Shown: one piece after another, positions 1-8,205 of the stretch
Numbering within the stretch: position 1 is the first letter of the stretch
Layout of the letters: every line of letters starts with the position of its first letter
Assembly (NCBI GenBank): GCA_964446435.1
Contig: CAYUOS010000005.1
Span: forward strand, 1 to 42,831
DNA from: SLNP01 sp964446435
GTDB taxonomy: Bacteria; Bacteroidota; Bacteroidia; Bacteroidales; VadinHA17
DNA length: 42,831 nucleotides
Direction of reading: 5' to 3'
Made by a program: the position numbers and the translations under genes
Notes under the pieces: model-generated
Told to the model about the DNA's origin: nothing
What the model saw: the letters and a program-made list of their open reading frames with translations, nothing else
The model's database searches: none

Positions 1-41
1 AGTGAGGGTATTACATCTGATATCAGGTCTTTCGCAATCAT
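1..41 (-). CDS. CBS-domain protein, N-terminal fragment cut by window edge
   Basis: Only the first 13 full codons lie inside the window, starting at the ATG whose first base is 41 on the minus strand. They read MIAKDLISDVIPS, followed by a partial codon. This matches the start I remember for Bacteroidetes CBS-pair proteins (usually M-x-A-K-[DE]-L-I-S-x-x-I-P) that sit near nadK and pdxJ. The rest of the gene is outside the window, so the domain itself is not seen. It is divergent from pdxJ across 107 bases. Identification rests on a short N-terminus and is moderate at best. Confidence 0.5.
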   Translation of the reverse strand, partial: MIAKDLISDVIPS

Positions 42-75
42 TACGCCTTAAGTTTTTACAACCTCTAAAGTAAGT

Positions 76-111
76 AAAAAAAAAAGAGTTCTTACATTTT
101 GTGTAATTTTG
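76..111 (+). promoter_or_regulatory. Putative pdxJ promoter -7 box, with A10 tract upstream
   Basis: TAATTTTG at 104-111 fits the Bacteroidetes -7 consensus TAnnTTTG and would start transcription near 118, about 30 bases before the pdxJ ATG. No TTTG is present 19-21 bases upstream; instead there is an A10 tract at 76-85. Only the -7 half is supported. Confidence 0.4.
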
Positions 112-148
112 CAACCAATCATGGAATCCGTAATAAAGTTTTTGACTG

Positions 149-865
149 ATGACAAAACTAAGTGTAAACATAAACAAGATTGCCACAATCAGGAATGCCC
201 GCGGAGGAACCCTGCCTGATGTTGTATTGGCTGCCGTTTTATGCCAGAGGTTCGGTGCCGATGGCATTACCATACATCCACGCCCCGACCAGCGGCATAT
301 AAGAACGAGTGATGTTTTTGGAATAAAACCGATCATTACCACTGAATTCAATATTGAAGGATATCCTTCAGAGGAGTTTATTTCGATGGTAATAGACGTA
401 AAACCAAACCAGGTTACTCTTGTTCCTGATGCTCACGATGCAATTACTTCCAACGCCGGTTGGGATACAGTCAAGCACCGCTCCTTCCTCAAAGAGGTGG
501 TTGAGAGATTCAGGGAGCATTCAATCAGGACATCAATATTTGTCGACACAAATCCCGGAAACATTGAGTCAGCAGCACTTACCGGTACCGACAGGGTTGA
601 GCTATACACCGAACCCTATGCACATTATTACCCGTCATTTCCCGGCGCGGCAGTCGAGCCATTCATAAAGGCAGCCGAAGCAGTAAGGTCTGCAGGCATG
701 GGTCTGAATGCAGGCCATGATCTTAATCTTGATAATCTGAGCTTCTTCAGCAGGTCAATTCCATGGATTGATGAAGTCTCCATAGGTCATGCACTTATAT
801 CCGATGCCCTGTATCTGGGACTCGAACGGACAATCAGGCTTTATAAGGAGGCGCTGGTTCACTGA
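149..865 (+). CDS. pdxJ: Pyridoxine 5'-phosphate synthase PdxJ
   Basis: PdxJ condenses 1-deoxy-D-xylulose 5-phosphate with 3-amino-2-oxopropyl phosphate to give pyridoxine 5'-phosphate, the last ring-forming step of DXP-dependent vitamin B6 synthesis in the cytoplasm. The 238-residue protein has the usual family length. It opens with the typical LSVNINKIATIRNARGG segment, has the ITIHPRPDQRHI phosphate/ring-closure segment near residue 40, a TLVPD strand near 92, and ends with NAGHDLNLDN and IGHALISDAL, which line the phosphate site of the TIM barrel. The hydrolase gene starts 8 bases after its stop, so the two are probably co-transcribed. Confidence 0.95.
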   Translation: MTKLSVNINKIATIRNARGGTLPDVVLAAVLCQRFGADGITIHPRPDQRHIRTSDVFGIKPIITTEFNIEGYPSEEFISMVIDVKPNQVTLVPDAHDAITSNAGWDTVKHRSFLKEVVERFREHSIRTSIFVDTNPGNIESAALTGTDRVELYTEPYAHYYPSFPGAAVEPFIKAAEAVRSAGMGLNAGHDLNLDNLSFFSRSIPWIDEVSIGHALISDALYLGLERTIRLYKEALVH

Positions 866-873
866 TCGGCAGA

Positions 874-1674
874 ATGGATCTTTATTACAGGAAATATGGC
901 CAGGGTCCGCCACTGATAATCCTTCACGGGCTCTATGGTGATTCTTCCAACTGGATAACAATTGCCCGCAAGCTGGAAAAGAGTTTTACCGTCTACCTCC
1001 CCGATATGAGAAACCACGGAAACTCCTTTCACAGCCAGAAACACGACTACCTTGCAATGAGTTCAGACATTGCCCGGTTCACTGAAATGATATCGGCTGA
1101 CAGGGTGAGTTTTCTTGGGCATAGCATGGGTGGTAAGGCTGCGATGACTTTCGCACTGCAGAACCCCGAAAGGGTAGCGGCCCTGATAGTAGCCGATATT
1201 TCCCCATTCAGCCGCAACGGCCTGCAGGACTCAATTCCCCGGTTCCACCGAAAAGTACTTGATACAATTATATATACTGATATTTCATCTTATACAACCA
1301 GAAGCCAGGTTGAAAAGGCGGTATCGGAGAAAATTGGCGACGCCGGTACAACATCATTTCTGTTGAAGAATCTCCAGCGGGGAGACGATGGCAGATTCAG
1401 GTGGAAGCTGAACGCGAGGGCCCTGAGTGACAATCTCGGGTTGCTGATGGGCAGTGTTCAGGCAGACACCGGAAGCCCGGTAACGGGTTTTCCTGTCCTC
1501 TTCATAAGGGGCGGTGACTCGGGTTACCTGCCTGAAAGCCATTTCCCGGAGATAGGCAGGTTGTTTCCTGCAGCAGAATTCAAAACCCTTGAGGGGACGG
1601 GCCACTGGCTGCACGCAGAAAAGCCTGATGAGTTTACCGAAATTGTGAAACTCTTTCTGGGGGGGGCCTACTGA
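874..1674 (+). CDS. Alpha/beta hydrolase, YbfF-like esterase
   Basis: This is a 266-residue cytoplasmic serine hydrolase of the alpha/beta fold. The oxyanion-hole HG lies in LIILHGLYGDSSNW near residue 17, the nucleophile serine in GHSMGG near residue 85, the acid in FIRGGDSGYL near 214, and the histidine in GTGHWLHAEKP near 245. Overall it resembles the E. coli YbfF/epoxide-hydrolase-like esterases; the natural substrate cannot be read from sequence. It follows pdxJ by 8 bases. Its last 7 bases overlap the 3' end of the convergent exonuclease gene. Confidence 0.85.
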   Translation: MDLYYRKYGQGPPLIILHGLYGDSSNWITIARKLEKSFTVYLPDMRNHGNSFHSQKHDYLAMSSDIARFTEMISADRVSFLGHSMGGKAAMTFALQNPERVAALIVADISPFSRNGLQDSIPRFHRKVLDTIIYTDISSYTTRSQVEKAVSEKIGDAGTTSFLLKNLQRGDDGRFRWKLNARALSDNLGLLMGSVQADTGSPVTGFPVLFIRGGDSGYLPESHFPEIGRLFPAAEFKTLEGTGHWLHAEKPDEFTEIVKLFLGGAY

Positions 1675-2384
1675 ATCCTTGTCAGGTACTCGACATTCTC
1701 ATCGCTGATGGTATCCCTGCCCAGGAACCTCATCATCACCCGCGCGACGGTCAGCACATCCTTCTCGCAATAACTGACAATCCTTGATAAATCCTTGTCG
1801 TGCCAGTATACAGATGCCACCATGCTTCCGTCAATGTCATCCTTGGGAGTGGGTATGCCGAATATCTCTGCCAGAAGTGCCAGCGACACTGTGTGCCTGT
1901 ACTCGCCGAACTTCCATAACTCCATTGTATCAAGGTGTTTTACTTCCCAGGGCTTTTTGCCTGCGCTGTTCAGAATATCGGGTATCCTGACCCTGTTTAT
2001 CACCATCCTCCTCGAGATGTACGGAAAATCAAAATCCTTGCCGTTATGGGCGCACATGTAAGGGTCTCTCCTTCCGGCCCATTTGTTTACCATACCGGCA
2101 AACTCACCCAGCAATGACTTCTCATCCTCACCATATACCGACTTGATCCTGAAGAGGGGCCCTGAGAGAAAACCAGCAGAGATACATATTACCTTCCCAA
2201 ACTCGGCATATATGCCGGCCCTGTCATAGACATCGGCTGGTGCCTCTCCATCTTTCCTGATTCCCATGGTTTTCTTTTCCCATAATTGCTGCATTGTCTC
2301 GCTCATGCTATCATAATCAGGGGCTGCAGGAACAGTCTCTGCATCGATGAAGAGTATGTCCTCAGGTGCTACATTTGCTATCAT
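1668..2384 (-). CDS. Predicted 3'-5' exonuclease related to PolB proofreading domain
   Basis: A 238-residue DnaQ/RNase H-fold exonuclease of the stand-alone PolB-like type (Pfam DNA_pol_B_exo2 family). Exo I is visible as FIDAETVP near residue 12, Exo II as CAHNGKDFDFPYISRR near 112, and Exo III as SYCEKDVLTVARV near 205, which together supply the metal-binding acidic residues. It presumably trims single-stranded or mismatched DNA 3' ends; no polymerase domain is attached. It starts inside the udk stop codon (ATGA overlap at 2381-2384), so its translation is likely coupled to udk. Confidence 0.85.
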   Translation of the reverse strand: MIANVAPEDILFIDAETVPAAPDYDSMSETMQQLWEKKTMGIRKDGEAPADVYDRAGIYAEFGKVICISAGFLSGPLFRIKSVYGEDEKSLLGEFAGMVNKWAGRRDPYMCAHNGKDFDFPYISRRMVINRVRIPDILNSAGKKPWEVKHLDTMELWKFGEYRHTVSLALLAEIFGIPTPKDDIDGSMVASVYWHDKDLSRIVSYCEKDVLTVARVMMRFLGRDTISDENVEYLTRIQ

Positions 2385-3007
2385 ATTCTTACCCTTTCAA
2401 TGTTAAGGTGTTTTTCAATAATGGTTATCATCACATCAATACCCACACTGTTTTCTGCTCCGCCGGGAATTATTATGTCGGCATACCTTTTTGAGGGCTC
2501 TATGAACTGAAGGTGCGACGGCTTGACTGTCTGGTGATATCTTTCAAGAACCTGCAATACTGTTCTCCCCCTCTCAATTATATCTCTCTGAATGACTCTT
2601 CCCAGCCTGTCATCGGCATCGGCATCGACAAAAACCTTTATATCAAACAACTCTCTCAGAGCCTGATCGGCAAGTATCAGTATACCCTCAACAACAACTA
2701 CCCTGGAAGGCTTTAAATGTACAGTCTCGTCAGCCCTGACGCATGTCAGGTAGCTGTATACCGGCATCTCGACATGGTGCCCTGCGCGAAGTTCGTTGAG
2801 GTGCCTTACCAGCAGGTCGAACTCCACCGAATCGGGATGGTCAAAATTGATCCTCTGCCTTTCCTCCAGTGGTATGTGACTGTTATCTTTATAGTATGAG
2901 TCCTGGGGCAAAACAACAACATCATTGCGGGGAAAGACCTCAGTAATCTTCCTCACCACCGTTGTTTTACCCGACCCGGTGCCTCCTGCAATTCCGACAA
3001 TAAGCAT
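2381..3007 (-). CDS. udk: Uridine kinase
   Basis: Uridine/cytidine kinase of the pyrimidine salvage pathway, making UMP or CMP with ATP or GTP. The 208-residue length is typical. The P-loop GIAGGTGSGKTT lies at residues 5-16, the PQDSYYKD segment near 34, the substrate segment INFDHPDSVEFD near 53, VVVVEGILIL near 103, and the lid RDIIERGR near 142. It is the first gene of a two-gene minus-strand unit with the exonuclease and is divergent from manA. Confidence 0.95.
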   Translation of the reverse strand: MLIVGIAGGTGSGKTTVVRKITEVFPRNDVVVLPQDSYYKDNSHIPLEERQRINFDHPDSVEFDLLVRHLNELRAGHHVEMPVYSYLTCVRADETVHLKPSRVVVVEGILILADQALRELFDIKVFVDADADDRLGRVIQRDIIERGRTVLQVLERYHQTVKPSHLQFIEPSKRYADIIIPGGAENSVGIDVMITIIEKHLNIERVRI

Positions 3008-3016
3008 TATTTTTGC

Positions 3017-3047
3017 TACTTTTGTGAACGATATTTTATCAAAAGTA
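3017..3047. promoter_or_regulatory. Symmetrical face-to-face -7 boxes between udk and manA
   Basis: TACTTTTG at 3017-3024 (plus strand) and its exact inverted copy at 3040-3047 (TACTTTTG on the minus strand) each fit TAnnTTTG. The plus copy would start a manA transcript near 3031, and the minus copy a udk transcript near 3033. The two initiating polymerases would collide or exclude each other. Neither side has a good TTTG at the usual distance. The same 8-base inverted repeat could also be an operator. Confidence 0.4.
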
Positions 3048-3073
3048 ACTATTTATTCCATTCCTCCTCAAAT

Positions 3074-4054
3074 ATGACCAGCCTCTATCCCCTAAGGTTT
3101 GAACCTGTTCTCAAGAAAAGAGTCTGGGGCGGAACCGCCCTTCGTGACCTCTATGGCAAAACTGTCGAAGAGGGTGTTCGTGTGGGTGAGAGCTGGGAAA
3201 TTTCAGGCCTTGGGGGCGATGAGTCAATAGTGTCGAACGGGTTTCTTGCCGGCAATACCCTCAGCGAACTTGTAGAGGTATACATGTCAGACCTGACAGG
3301 TGATTCGGTTTATGAAAGATTTGGCGATGAATTTCCACTGCTGGTGAAGCTGATCGATGCAGTAGAATACCTGTCGGTTCAGGTCCATCCTGACGATGAA
3401 ATGGCCGCATCAATGCATCACGCATATGGCAAGACCGAAATGTGGCATATTCTGAAGGCTGTACCCGGAGCCAGTATCTTCTGCGGTTTCAGGGAAGGAA
3501 TTGACAGGGATGACTTCCTCAAAGCTGTCGGTAACGGAACGCTTCCTGAAATCCTCAAGGCAGAACCGGCACTGCCGGGCGATACCTTCCTTATACCCGC
3601 AGGTATGGTCCACGCAATCGGACCAGGTATCCTCCTCGCAGAGATACAGCAACCCTCAGATATTACATACAGGATTTTTGACTGGAACCGGACCGGCTCT
3701 GACGGGGAGAAAAGGGAACTGCATACTGAACTGGCATCTCAGGCCCTCAAATTTAACTTAACGGGGGGAAGAGTGCAGGCCCCTGAATATGAAATAAATA
3801 AAACAAGTCGCCTGGTGTCAGGCAACTACTTCACTACCAATATCCTGAAATTCAACTCAGCAATAAGGAAAGATTATAACCTGCTTGACTCGTTCGTAAT
3901 TCTGCTGTGTACTGAAGGCAGATTTGAGATCAATTGCAATGAAGGTACCGAAATCATCAACGCCGGGCAGACAGTTCTTGTTCCGGCCATGGTTCGCGAC
4001 GTAGTTTTAAATCCAATGCCCGAGGCAACTCTGCTTGAAATATTCATTAAATAA
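3074..4054 (+). CDS. manA: Mannose-6-phosphate isomerase, class I (short form)
   Basis: A zinc cupin isomerase interconverting mannose 6-phosphate and fructose 6-phosphate, feeding GDP-mannose synthesis or mannose use. The 326-residue length matches the short bacterial form. Metal ligands are visible in SVQVHPDDE near residue 100 (Gln and His), in GKTEMWHIL near 117 (Glu), and in IPAGMVHAIGPGILLAEIQQ near 175 (His and substrate loop). RVWGG near residue 17 is the usual N-terminal motif. It heads a plus-strand run, with the lipoprotein gene starting 7 bases after its stop. Confidence 0.95.
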   Translation: MTSLYPLRFEPVLKKRVWGGTALRDLYGKTVEEGVRVGESWEISGLGGDESIVSNGFLAGNTLSELVEVYMSDLTGDSVYERFGDEFPLLVKLIDAVEYLSVQVHPDDEMAASMHHAYGKTEMWHILKAVPGASIFCGFREGIDRDDFLKAVGNGTLPEILKAEPALPGDTFLIPAGMVHAIGPGILLAEIQQPSDITYRIFDWNRTGSDGEKRELHTELASQALKFNLTGGRVQAPEYEINKTSRLVSGNYFTTNILKFNSAIRKDYNLLDSFVILLCTEGRFEINCNEGTEIINAGQTVLVPAMVRDVVLNPMPEATLLEIFIK

Positions 4055-4061
4055 TAGTGTA

Positions 4062-4832
4062 ATGAAAAATGCATTTATTCTGTCACTACTGCTTATTGTC
4101 ATCTCCTGCCATTCCTGCAATATGGGAGGAGGCAGGGAGAATGCTTCCCTGAACCAGGGCGACACCCTGGCTCCCGAAGTCAGGCGGAAGTTTACGGGAG
4201 TAAAACCAAACTACGTGAACGGAAGGCTCGAGAGCGAAGTCTCATACCGAAACGGGATAAGGAATGGCCTGACCAAAACCTACTATCCATCGGGTGTGAT
4301 AAAACAGATAATACCATATTGTGATGGTATCAAGTGCGATACCGCCAGATGGTTCTATGAAGACGGGAAGCTTTTCAGGAACACCCCATACGTCAGAGAC
4401 ACCATTCACGGAACACAGGTGCAGTTCTACAGGAGCGGCCAGGTAAAGGCAACCCTTAGCTATGAAATGGGTGTCAGAAGAAACGACCTTCTGGAATACT
4501 ACGAAAGCGGAAGACCGGTATCCAAAAACAGGGAAATAAGAATCAACACACGTGACGAATACCAGGAGCGGGGTATCTTCAAGATTTTCGCAGAGCTTGA
4601 CAATAAATCATCAAAGGTAGTCTTCTACAGGGGAGACCTCGATGACAACCTTTTCGACCCGGCAAAACATTTTAGAATTACAACCTCCGGTGGAACCGGA
4701 TTTTTGGAACTGTCGAAAAACTCATCCCGCAACCCTGGGTATGTTACAATTGTCGCCGAATATACAACCGACTTCGGGAATAAGGATTATTACAAGAGAA
4801 GGGTTACCATTCCCTACAGGGATATTAATTAA
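4062..4832 (+). CDS. YwqK-like repeat lipoprotein
   Basis: A 256-residue predicted lipoprotein. I chose the ATG at 4062 rather than the in-frame ATG at 4035 because it yields a short basic start, a hydrophobic stretch and a lipobox (LLIVISC); the upstream start lies inside manA. Residues about 45-160 carry MORN/YwqK-type repeats of the form Y-x-x-G-x-x-x-G-x-x-x-x-[FY]-Y-x-x-G (for example NGIRNGLTKTYYPSGVIKQ and DTIHGTQVQFYRSGQVKA). Such repeats occur in Bacteroidetes surface lipoproteins and in proteins labelled as antitoxins, but no toxin is adjacent. The last 80 residues look like a beta-rich domain I do not recognise. Function unknown. Confidence 0.75.
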   Translation: MKNAFILSLLLIVISCHSCNMGGGRENASLNQGDTLAPEVRRKFTGVKPNYVNGRLESEVSYRNGIRNGLTKTYYPSGVIKQIIPYCDGIKCDTARWFYEDGKLFRNTPYVRDTIHGTQVQFYRSGQVKATLSYEMGVRRNDLLEYYESGRPVSKNREIRINTRDEYQERGIFKIFAELDNKSSKVVFYRGDLDDNLFDPAKHFRITTSGGTGFLELSKNSSRNPGYVTIVAEYTTDFGNKDYYKRRVTIPYRDIN

Positions 4833-4842
4833 ACTCAGTTAA

Positions 4843-5454
4843 TTGAAAAAGGTAGTATCAGCAGAGTTTGTGGGAAGCTGTACGGGTATCAGCAAATGTC
4901 CCAGGCCTGACAAGCCTGAATTTGCATTTATAGGAAGATCAAATGTTGGAAAGTCCTCCCTTATTAACCTTCTGACAGGAAGGAAAGGTCTCGCCAAAAC
5001 ATCAGTGCAACCGGGGAAAACCCGAACCATAAATCACTTCGTTATCAACAACTCATGGTTTATGGCAGATCTGCCAGGGTACGGGTATGCCAGGGTTTCC
5101 AAAACCGAAAGGGAGAAGTTCTCGGCATTTATTAACGAATATCTGGCAAAAAGAGATAACCTGGTGTGCCTGTTCGTGCTGCTTGATTCGAGGCACGGCC
5201 CGATGAATGCTGATCTCGAGTTTATGGAAAAGCTGGGAAGAAATGGCATCCCTTTCGCAAGGGTGTTCACAAAGGCTGACAAGCTATCTTCATCAGCGGC
5301 CGGCAGCAATATCCGGCTCCACGACAATGAAATGCTGAAAGCATGGGAGAGTCTGCCTCCAACATTCATCACCTCATCGAGAACCGGAAGCGGCCGCGAT
5401 GAGATTCTCAGGTTCATAGACGAAACATTAACAATATACCAACAATCATCCTGA
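4843..5454 (+). CDS. engB: Ribosome biogenesis GTPase EngB/YsxC (YihA)
   Basis: Essential TRAFAC-class GTPase that assists large-subunit assembly. The 203 residues contain G1 GRSNVGKSS near residue 27, G3 DLPGYGYARV near 74, and G4 TKAD near 144, with SSRTGSG as G5. The start is a TTG at 4843: an in-frame TAA sits immediately upstream (4840-4842), so no longer start exists, and the resulting N-terminus KKVVSAEFVGS matches the family. It follows the lipoprotein gene by 10 bases. Confidence 0.93.
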   Translation: MKKVVSAEFVGSCTGISKCPRPDKPEFAFIGRSNVGKSSLINLLTGRKGLAKTSVQPGKTRTINHFVINNSWFMADLPGYGYARVSKTEREKFSAFINEYLAKRDNLVCLFVLLDSRHGPMNADLEFMEKLGRNGIPFARVFTKADKLSSSAAGSNIRLHDNEMLKAWESLPPTFITSSRTGSGRDEILRFIDETLTIYQQSS

Positions 5455-5471
5455 CCTTGGATAGTAATTCA

Positions 5472-5479
5472 TATTTTTG
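5472..5479 (+). promoter_or_regulatory. Putative prs -7 box
   Basis: TATTTTTG fits TAnnTTTG and is followed by a purine-rich start region, about 40 bases before the prs ATG. No matching TTTG at the expected distance; a TTG at 5457-5459 is only 12 bases away. Half-site only. Confidence 0.35.
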
Positions 5480-5518
5480 CAGTACAACTAACCCCAAAAA
5501 CTTCATAACCTTTTTCTG

Positions 5519-6457
5519 ATGTACGGACGAGCCCCAATCAAGATTTTCGCAGGAAGGTTTTCAAAAAGCCTTGCCGAGAAGATCGCCTCTGAGCTTGGAA
5601 TGGAGCTGGGCAAAAGCTCAGTTGTAGAGTTCCACGACGGAGAATTTCAACCAAGCTACGATGAATCTGTTAGAGGATGCATGGTATTCATCGTTCAGTC
5701 TACACTGCCACCGGCCGACAACCTTCTCGAACTCCTGCTAATGATCGACGCTGCCAAAAGAGCTTCAGCATACAAGGTTATAGCAGTAATTCCCTACTAT
5801 GGGTTTGCCAGGCAGGACAGAAAAGACAGACCACGGGTCTCAATCGGAGCAAAACTGACAGCCGACCTGCTCAGTGCCGCAGGCGTTGACCGTGTAATCA
5901 CAATGGACCTGCACGCCGACCAGATTCAGGGCTTCTTCGATGTTCCTGTCGACCATCTGTTCTGCTCATCGCTATTTGCCAACTACATATCAGGGTTGAA
6001 GCTTCCAAGCCTGACAGTTTCAGCTCCTGACATGGGTGGTTCAAAAAGGGTGAATGCATACGCCAGACACCTGCAGGCCGAGCTTGTACTATGCTATAAG
6101 CTGAGAAAGAAACCCAATGTGGTTGAAGAGATGTCGATTATCGGGGAGGTCGAAGGCAGAAATGTCGTCATAATTGACGATATGGTCGATACAGCAGGAA
6201 CCCTTACCTTTGCCGCTCATATGATGAAAGAGGGTGGCGCACAGAGTATCAGGGCTTTCGCCACTCACGCCATACTGTCAGGGAATGCCATCGACAGAAT
6301 AAACGACTCACCGATAGAAGAGCTTGTAATCTCCGATTCAATTCCACTTCTGAGAGAGTCACCAAAGATTAAGGTGCTTTCTGTGGCCGGACTATTTGCC
6401 AGTACAATCCAGGCAGTCTATACAAACCAGTCAATCAGCGACAGTTTTGTATTTTAA
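5519..6457 (+). CDS. prs: Ribose-phosphate pyrophosphokinase (PRPP synthetase)
   Basis: Makes 5-phosphoribosyl 1-diphosphate from ribose 5-phosphate and ATP for nucleotide, histidine and tryptophan synthesis. The 312-residue length is standard. Visible motifs are FHDGEF near residue 38, the ATP-binding YYGFARQDRKDRPR near 93, the metal-binding MDLHADQIQGFFDVPVDH near 125, and the PRPP-binding loop VVIIDDMVDTAGT near 215. It follows engB by 64 bases that include a -7-like box. Confidence 0.96.
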   Translation: MYGRAPIKIFAGRFSKSLAEKIASELGMELGKSSVVEFHDGEFQPSYDESVRGCMVFIVQSTLPPADNLLELLLMIDAAKRASAYKVIAVIPYYGFARQDRKDRPRVSIGAKLTADLLSAAGVDRVITMDLHADQIQGFFDVPVDHLFCSSLFANYISGLKLPSLTVSAPDMGGSKRVNAYARHLQAELVLCYKLRKKPNVVEEMSIIGEVEGRNVVIIDDMVDTAGTLTFAAHMMKEGGAQSIRAFATHAILSGNAIDRINDSPIEELVISDSIPLLRESPKIKVLSVAGLFASTIQAVYTNQSISDSFVF

Positions 6458-6476
6458 ACCTTTTGTCCTATATTTG
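6446..6476 (+). promoter_or_regulatory. Consensus Bacteroidetes promoter for rplY
   Basis: TTTG at 6446-6449, then exactly 19 bases, then TATATTTG at 6469-6476: a full match to the phylum consensus TTTG-N19-TAnnTTTG. The -33 element lies inside the last codons of prs. Transcription would start near 6483, leaving a leader of about 80 bases before the rplY ATG. This is the best promoter in the window. Confidence 0.75.
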
Positions 6477-6562
6477 CACGCCAATTTTTAAGGACATCGT
6501 CTAACGTGTGATGGGAAGTTGCCTTGGCATGTAACTTTGAGTAACACAACAATTTAAAACTG

Positions 6563-7180
6563 ATGAAAACATTAACAATCAGCGGAAAGCTAAGAACTGA
6601 GACCGGAAAATCAAGCTCAAGACTACTGAGGAATTCTGAAAATGTGCCCTGCGTAATTTACGGTGGCCAGGAGAATATCCATTTCTATAGTCACAAAAAC
6701 AATTTCAAGGGTCTAATCTATACTCCCGATGCTCATATAGTTAATCTCGAGCTTGAGGGTAAGAATGTAAAGGTGGCACTGAAAGAGATCCAGTTCCACC
6801 CGGTTACAGACGAGATTATGCATATTGACTTCGTTCAGGTGTTTGATGACAAACCAGTCGTTATTGACATTCCTCTTATGACAACCGGTGATTCACCCGG
6901 GGTAAAGGCTGGTGGTAAACTGAGGGTGAAACTTCGTAAGCTAAAGGTTAAAGGTCTCATATCCAATATACCCGAAATGCTTAACGTTGACATATCACGC
7001 CTAAATATCGGACAGTCTGTCAAAGTTGGTGATCTCTCTTATGATGGAATCGAATTGCTCGATTCGAAAAAGTCACTGGTACTAGCTGTTGCAACAGCCA
7101 GAGGTGCTCAGAAGGGCGGCGAAGAAACAAGTGAGGCAGCTGAAGAGACTCACACCGCCGAAGCCGGAACAGAGGAGTAA
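6563..7180 (+). CDS. rplY: 50S ribosomal protein L25 / general stress protein Ctc
   Basis: bL25 of the two-domain Ctc type, which binds 5S rRNA in the large subunit. Residues 1-95 form the L25 domain (SGKLRTETGKSSSR at the start, EIQFHPVTDEIMHIDFVQV near 75), followed by the C-terminal beta domain with PGVKAGGKLRV near 112 and VGDLSYDGIELL near 153. The 205-residue length is normal for Bacteroidetes, and the acidic Glu/Ala/Thr tail is also common. It has its own consensus promoter and is followed by pth, a frequent partner. Confidence 0.95.
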   Translation: MKTLTISGKLRTETGKSSSRLLRNSENVPCVIYGGQENIHFYSHKNNFKGLIYTPDAHIVNLELEGKNVKVALKEIQFHPVTDEIMHIDFVQVFDDKPVVIDIPLMTTGDSPGVKAGGKLRVKLRKLKVKGLISNIPEMLNVDISRLNIGQSVKVGDLSYDGIELLDSKKSLVLAVATARGAQKGGEETSEAAEETHTAEAGTEE

Positions 7181-7223
7181 TCATAACATATCCGTCATCT
7201 GACGGAACCAATATGCCAACAGA

Positions 7224-7835
7224 GTGAAATACCTGATAGCCGGGCTGGGAAATATTGGTGAAGATTATATTGACACCCGTCACAATATGGGATTTATGGT
7301 AGTGGATGCCCTAGCAGAGGCATCCGCTGCCCATTTCTCAGACCTGAGGTACGGGTCAGTCGCTGAGATGCGCTACAAGGCACGTACCTTCGTCCTTCTC
7401 AAACCATCAACCTACATGAACCTCAGCGGTAATTCCGTCATTTACTGGATGAAGAAAAAGGGAATCCCGGTCGAAAACCTTCTTGTAATTGTCGATGACC
7501 TTGCACTACCTTTCGGAAGCTTCAGAATGAGAGCCGCAGGCGGTGCAGGCGGTCACAACGGACTCACCCACATAATCTCAGTGCTGGGAACCGACAAATT
7601 CGCACGAATACGTATCGGAATAGGTAATTCATTCCTGTCAGGTCATCAGTCGAAGTATGTCCTGGGGAAACTGACAATTTCAGAAAAGGAGTTTCTGAAA
7701 GACCGTATAGCGATAATCAGGGAAATGATTCTGGCATTCGGAACCATAGGAACTGAACTCGCCATGACCAGGTACAACAAGGAAGGAAAAATTCAGCCTC
7801 CTGAAGATGACAACGGAAACAAAAATAAGGATTGA
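7224..7835 (+). CDS. pth: Peptidyl-tRNA hydrolase
   Basis: Releases tRNA from stalled peptidyl-tRNA. The family signature GLGNIGEDYIDTRHNMGF is at the N-terminus, with the catalytic His in TRHN; VDDLALPFG near residue 92 supplies the Asp and GGAGGHNGL near 110 the tRNA-binding Asn. The start is a GTG at 7224. The nearby ATG at 7213 is in another frame and meets a stop after four codons. Its 3' end overlaps the S4-protein gene by 29 bases. Confidence 0.94.
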   Translation: MKYLIAGLGNIGEDYIDTRHNMGFMVVDALAEASAAHFSDLRYGSVAEMRYKARTFVLLKPSTYMNLSGNSVIYWMKKKGIPVENLLVIVDDLALPFGSFRMRAAGGAGGHNGLTHIISVLGTDKFARIRIGIGNSFLSGHQSKYVLGKLTISEKEFLKDRIAIIREMILAFGTIGTELAMTRYNKEGKIQPPEDDNGNKNKD

Positions 7836-8205
7836 TAAATTCCTCTGGGCTGTAAGGTTGTTCAAAACCAGATCATCCGCATCAGAGGCATGCAGAAAAG
7901 GAAGAATCCTAATCGGGGGTGTCCCGGTAAAACCATCACGGGTAATACTAAAGGGAGACACTATATCTGTTAAAAGAATGCCGGCTATTTTCACCTACCG
8001 CGTAATAGAACCCACAGAAAAGAGAATGTCGGCTAAACTGGTTGTGAACCATATGGCTGACATAACAAGTGAAGAGGAGAAGTCAAAGCACATCCTCTCA
8101 CGACAACCCGCAGCTTTCGGCTACAGGGAGAAAGGTGCCGGAAGACCCACCAAGAAGGAGAGAAGGATTATCGACAATATGCTCGAAAACCATAACAGCA
8201 TCTGA
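7807..8205 (+). CDS. S4-domain RNA-binding protein, Hsp15-like
   Basis: A 132-residue protein with an N-terminal S4 RNA-binding fold: RIDKFLWAVRLFKTRSSASE, then GRILIGGVPVKPSRVILKGD, ending near residue 60. The layout and the basic C-terminal tail (KGAGRPTKKERR) are those of HslR/Hsp15, which binds free 50S subunits carrying peptidyl-tRNA after heat shock. Overlap with pth gives a coherent pair for rescuing stalled ribosomes. Start chosen as the ATG inside the pth 3' end. Confidence 0.88.
   Translation: MTTETKIRIDKFLWAVRLFKTRSSASEACRKGRILIGGVPVKPSRVILKGDTISVKRMPAIFTYRVIEPTEKRMSAKLVVNHMADITSEEEKSKHILSRQPAAFGYREKGAGRPTKKERRIIDNMLENHNSI

Noticed and set aside
4062..4832. YwqK protein as antitoxin of a toxin-antitoxin pair
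   Set aside because: No toxin gene is adjacent; it is a lipoprotein within a housekeeping run.
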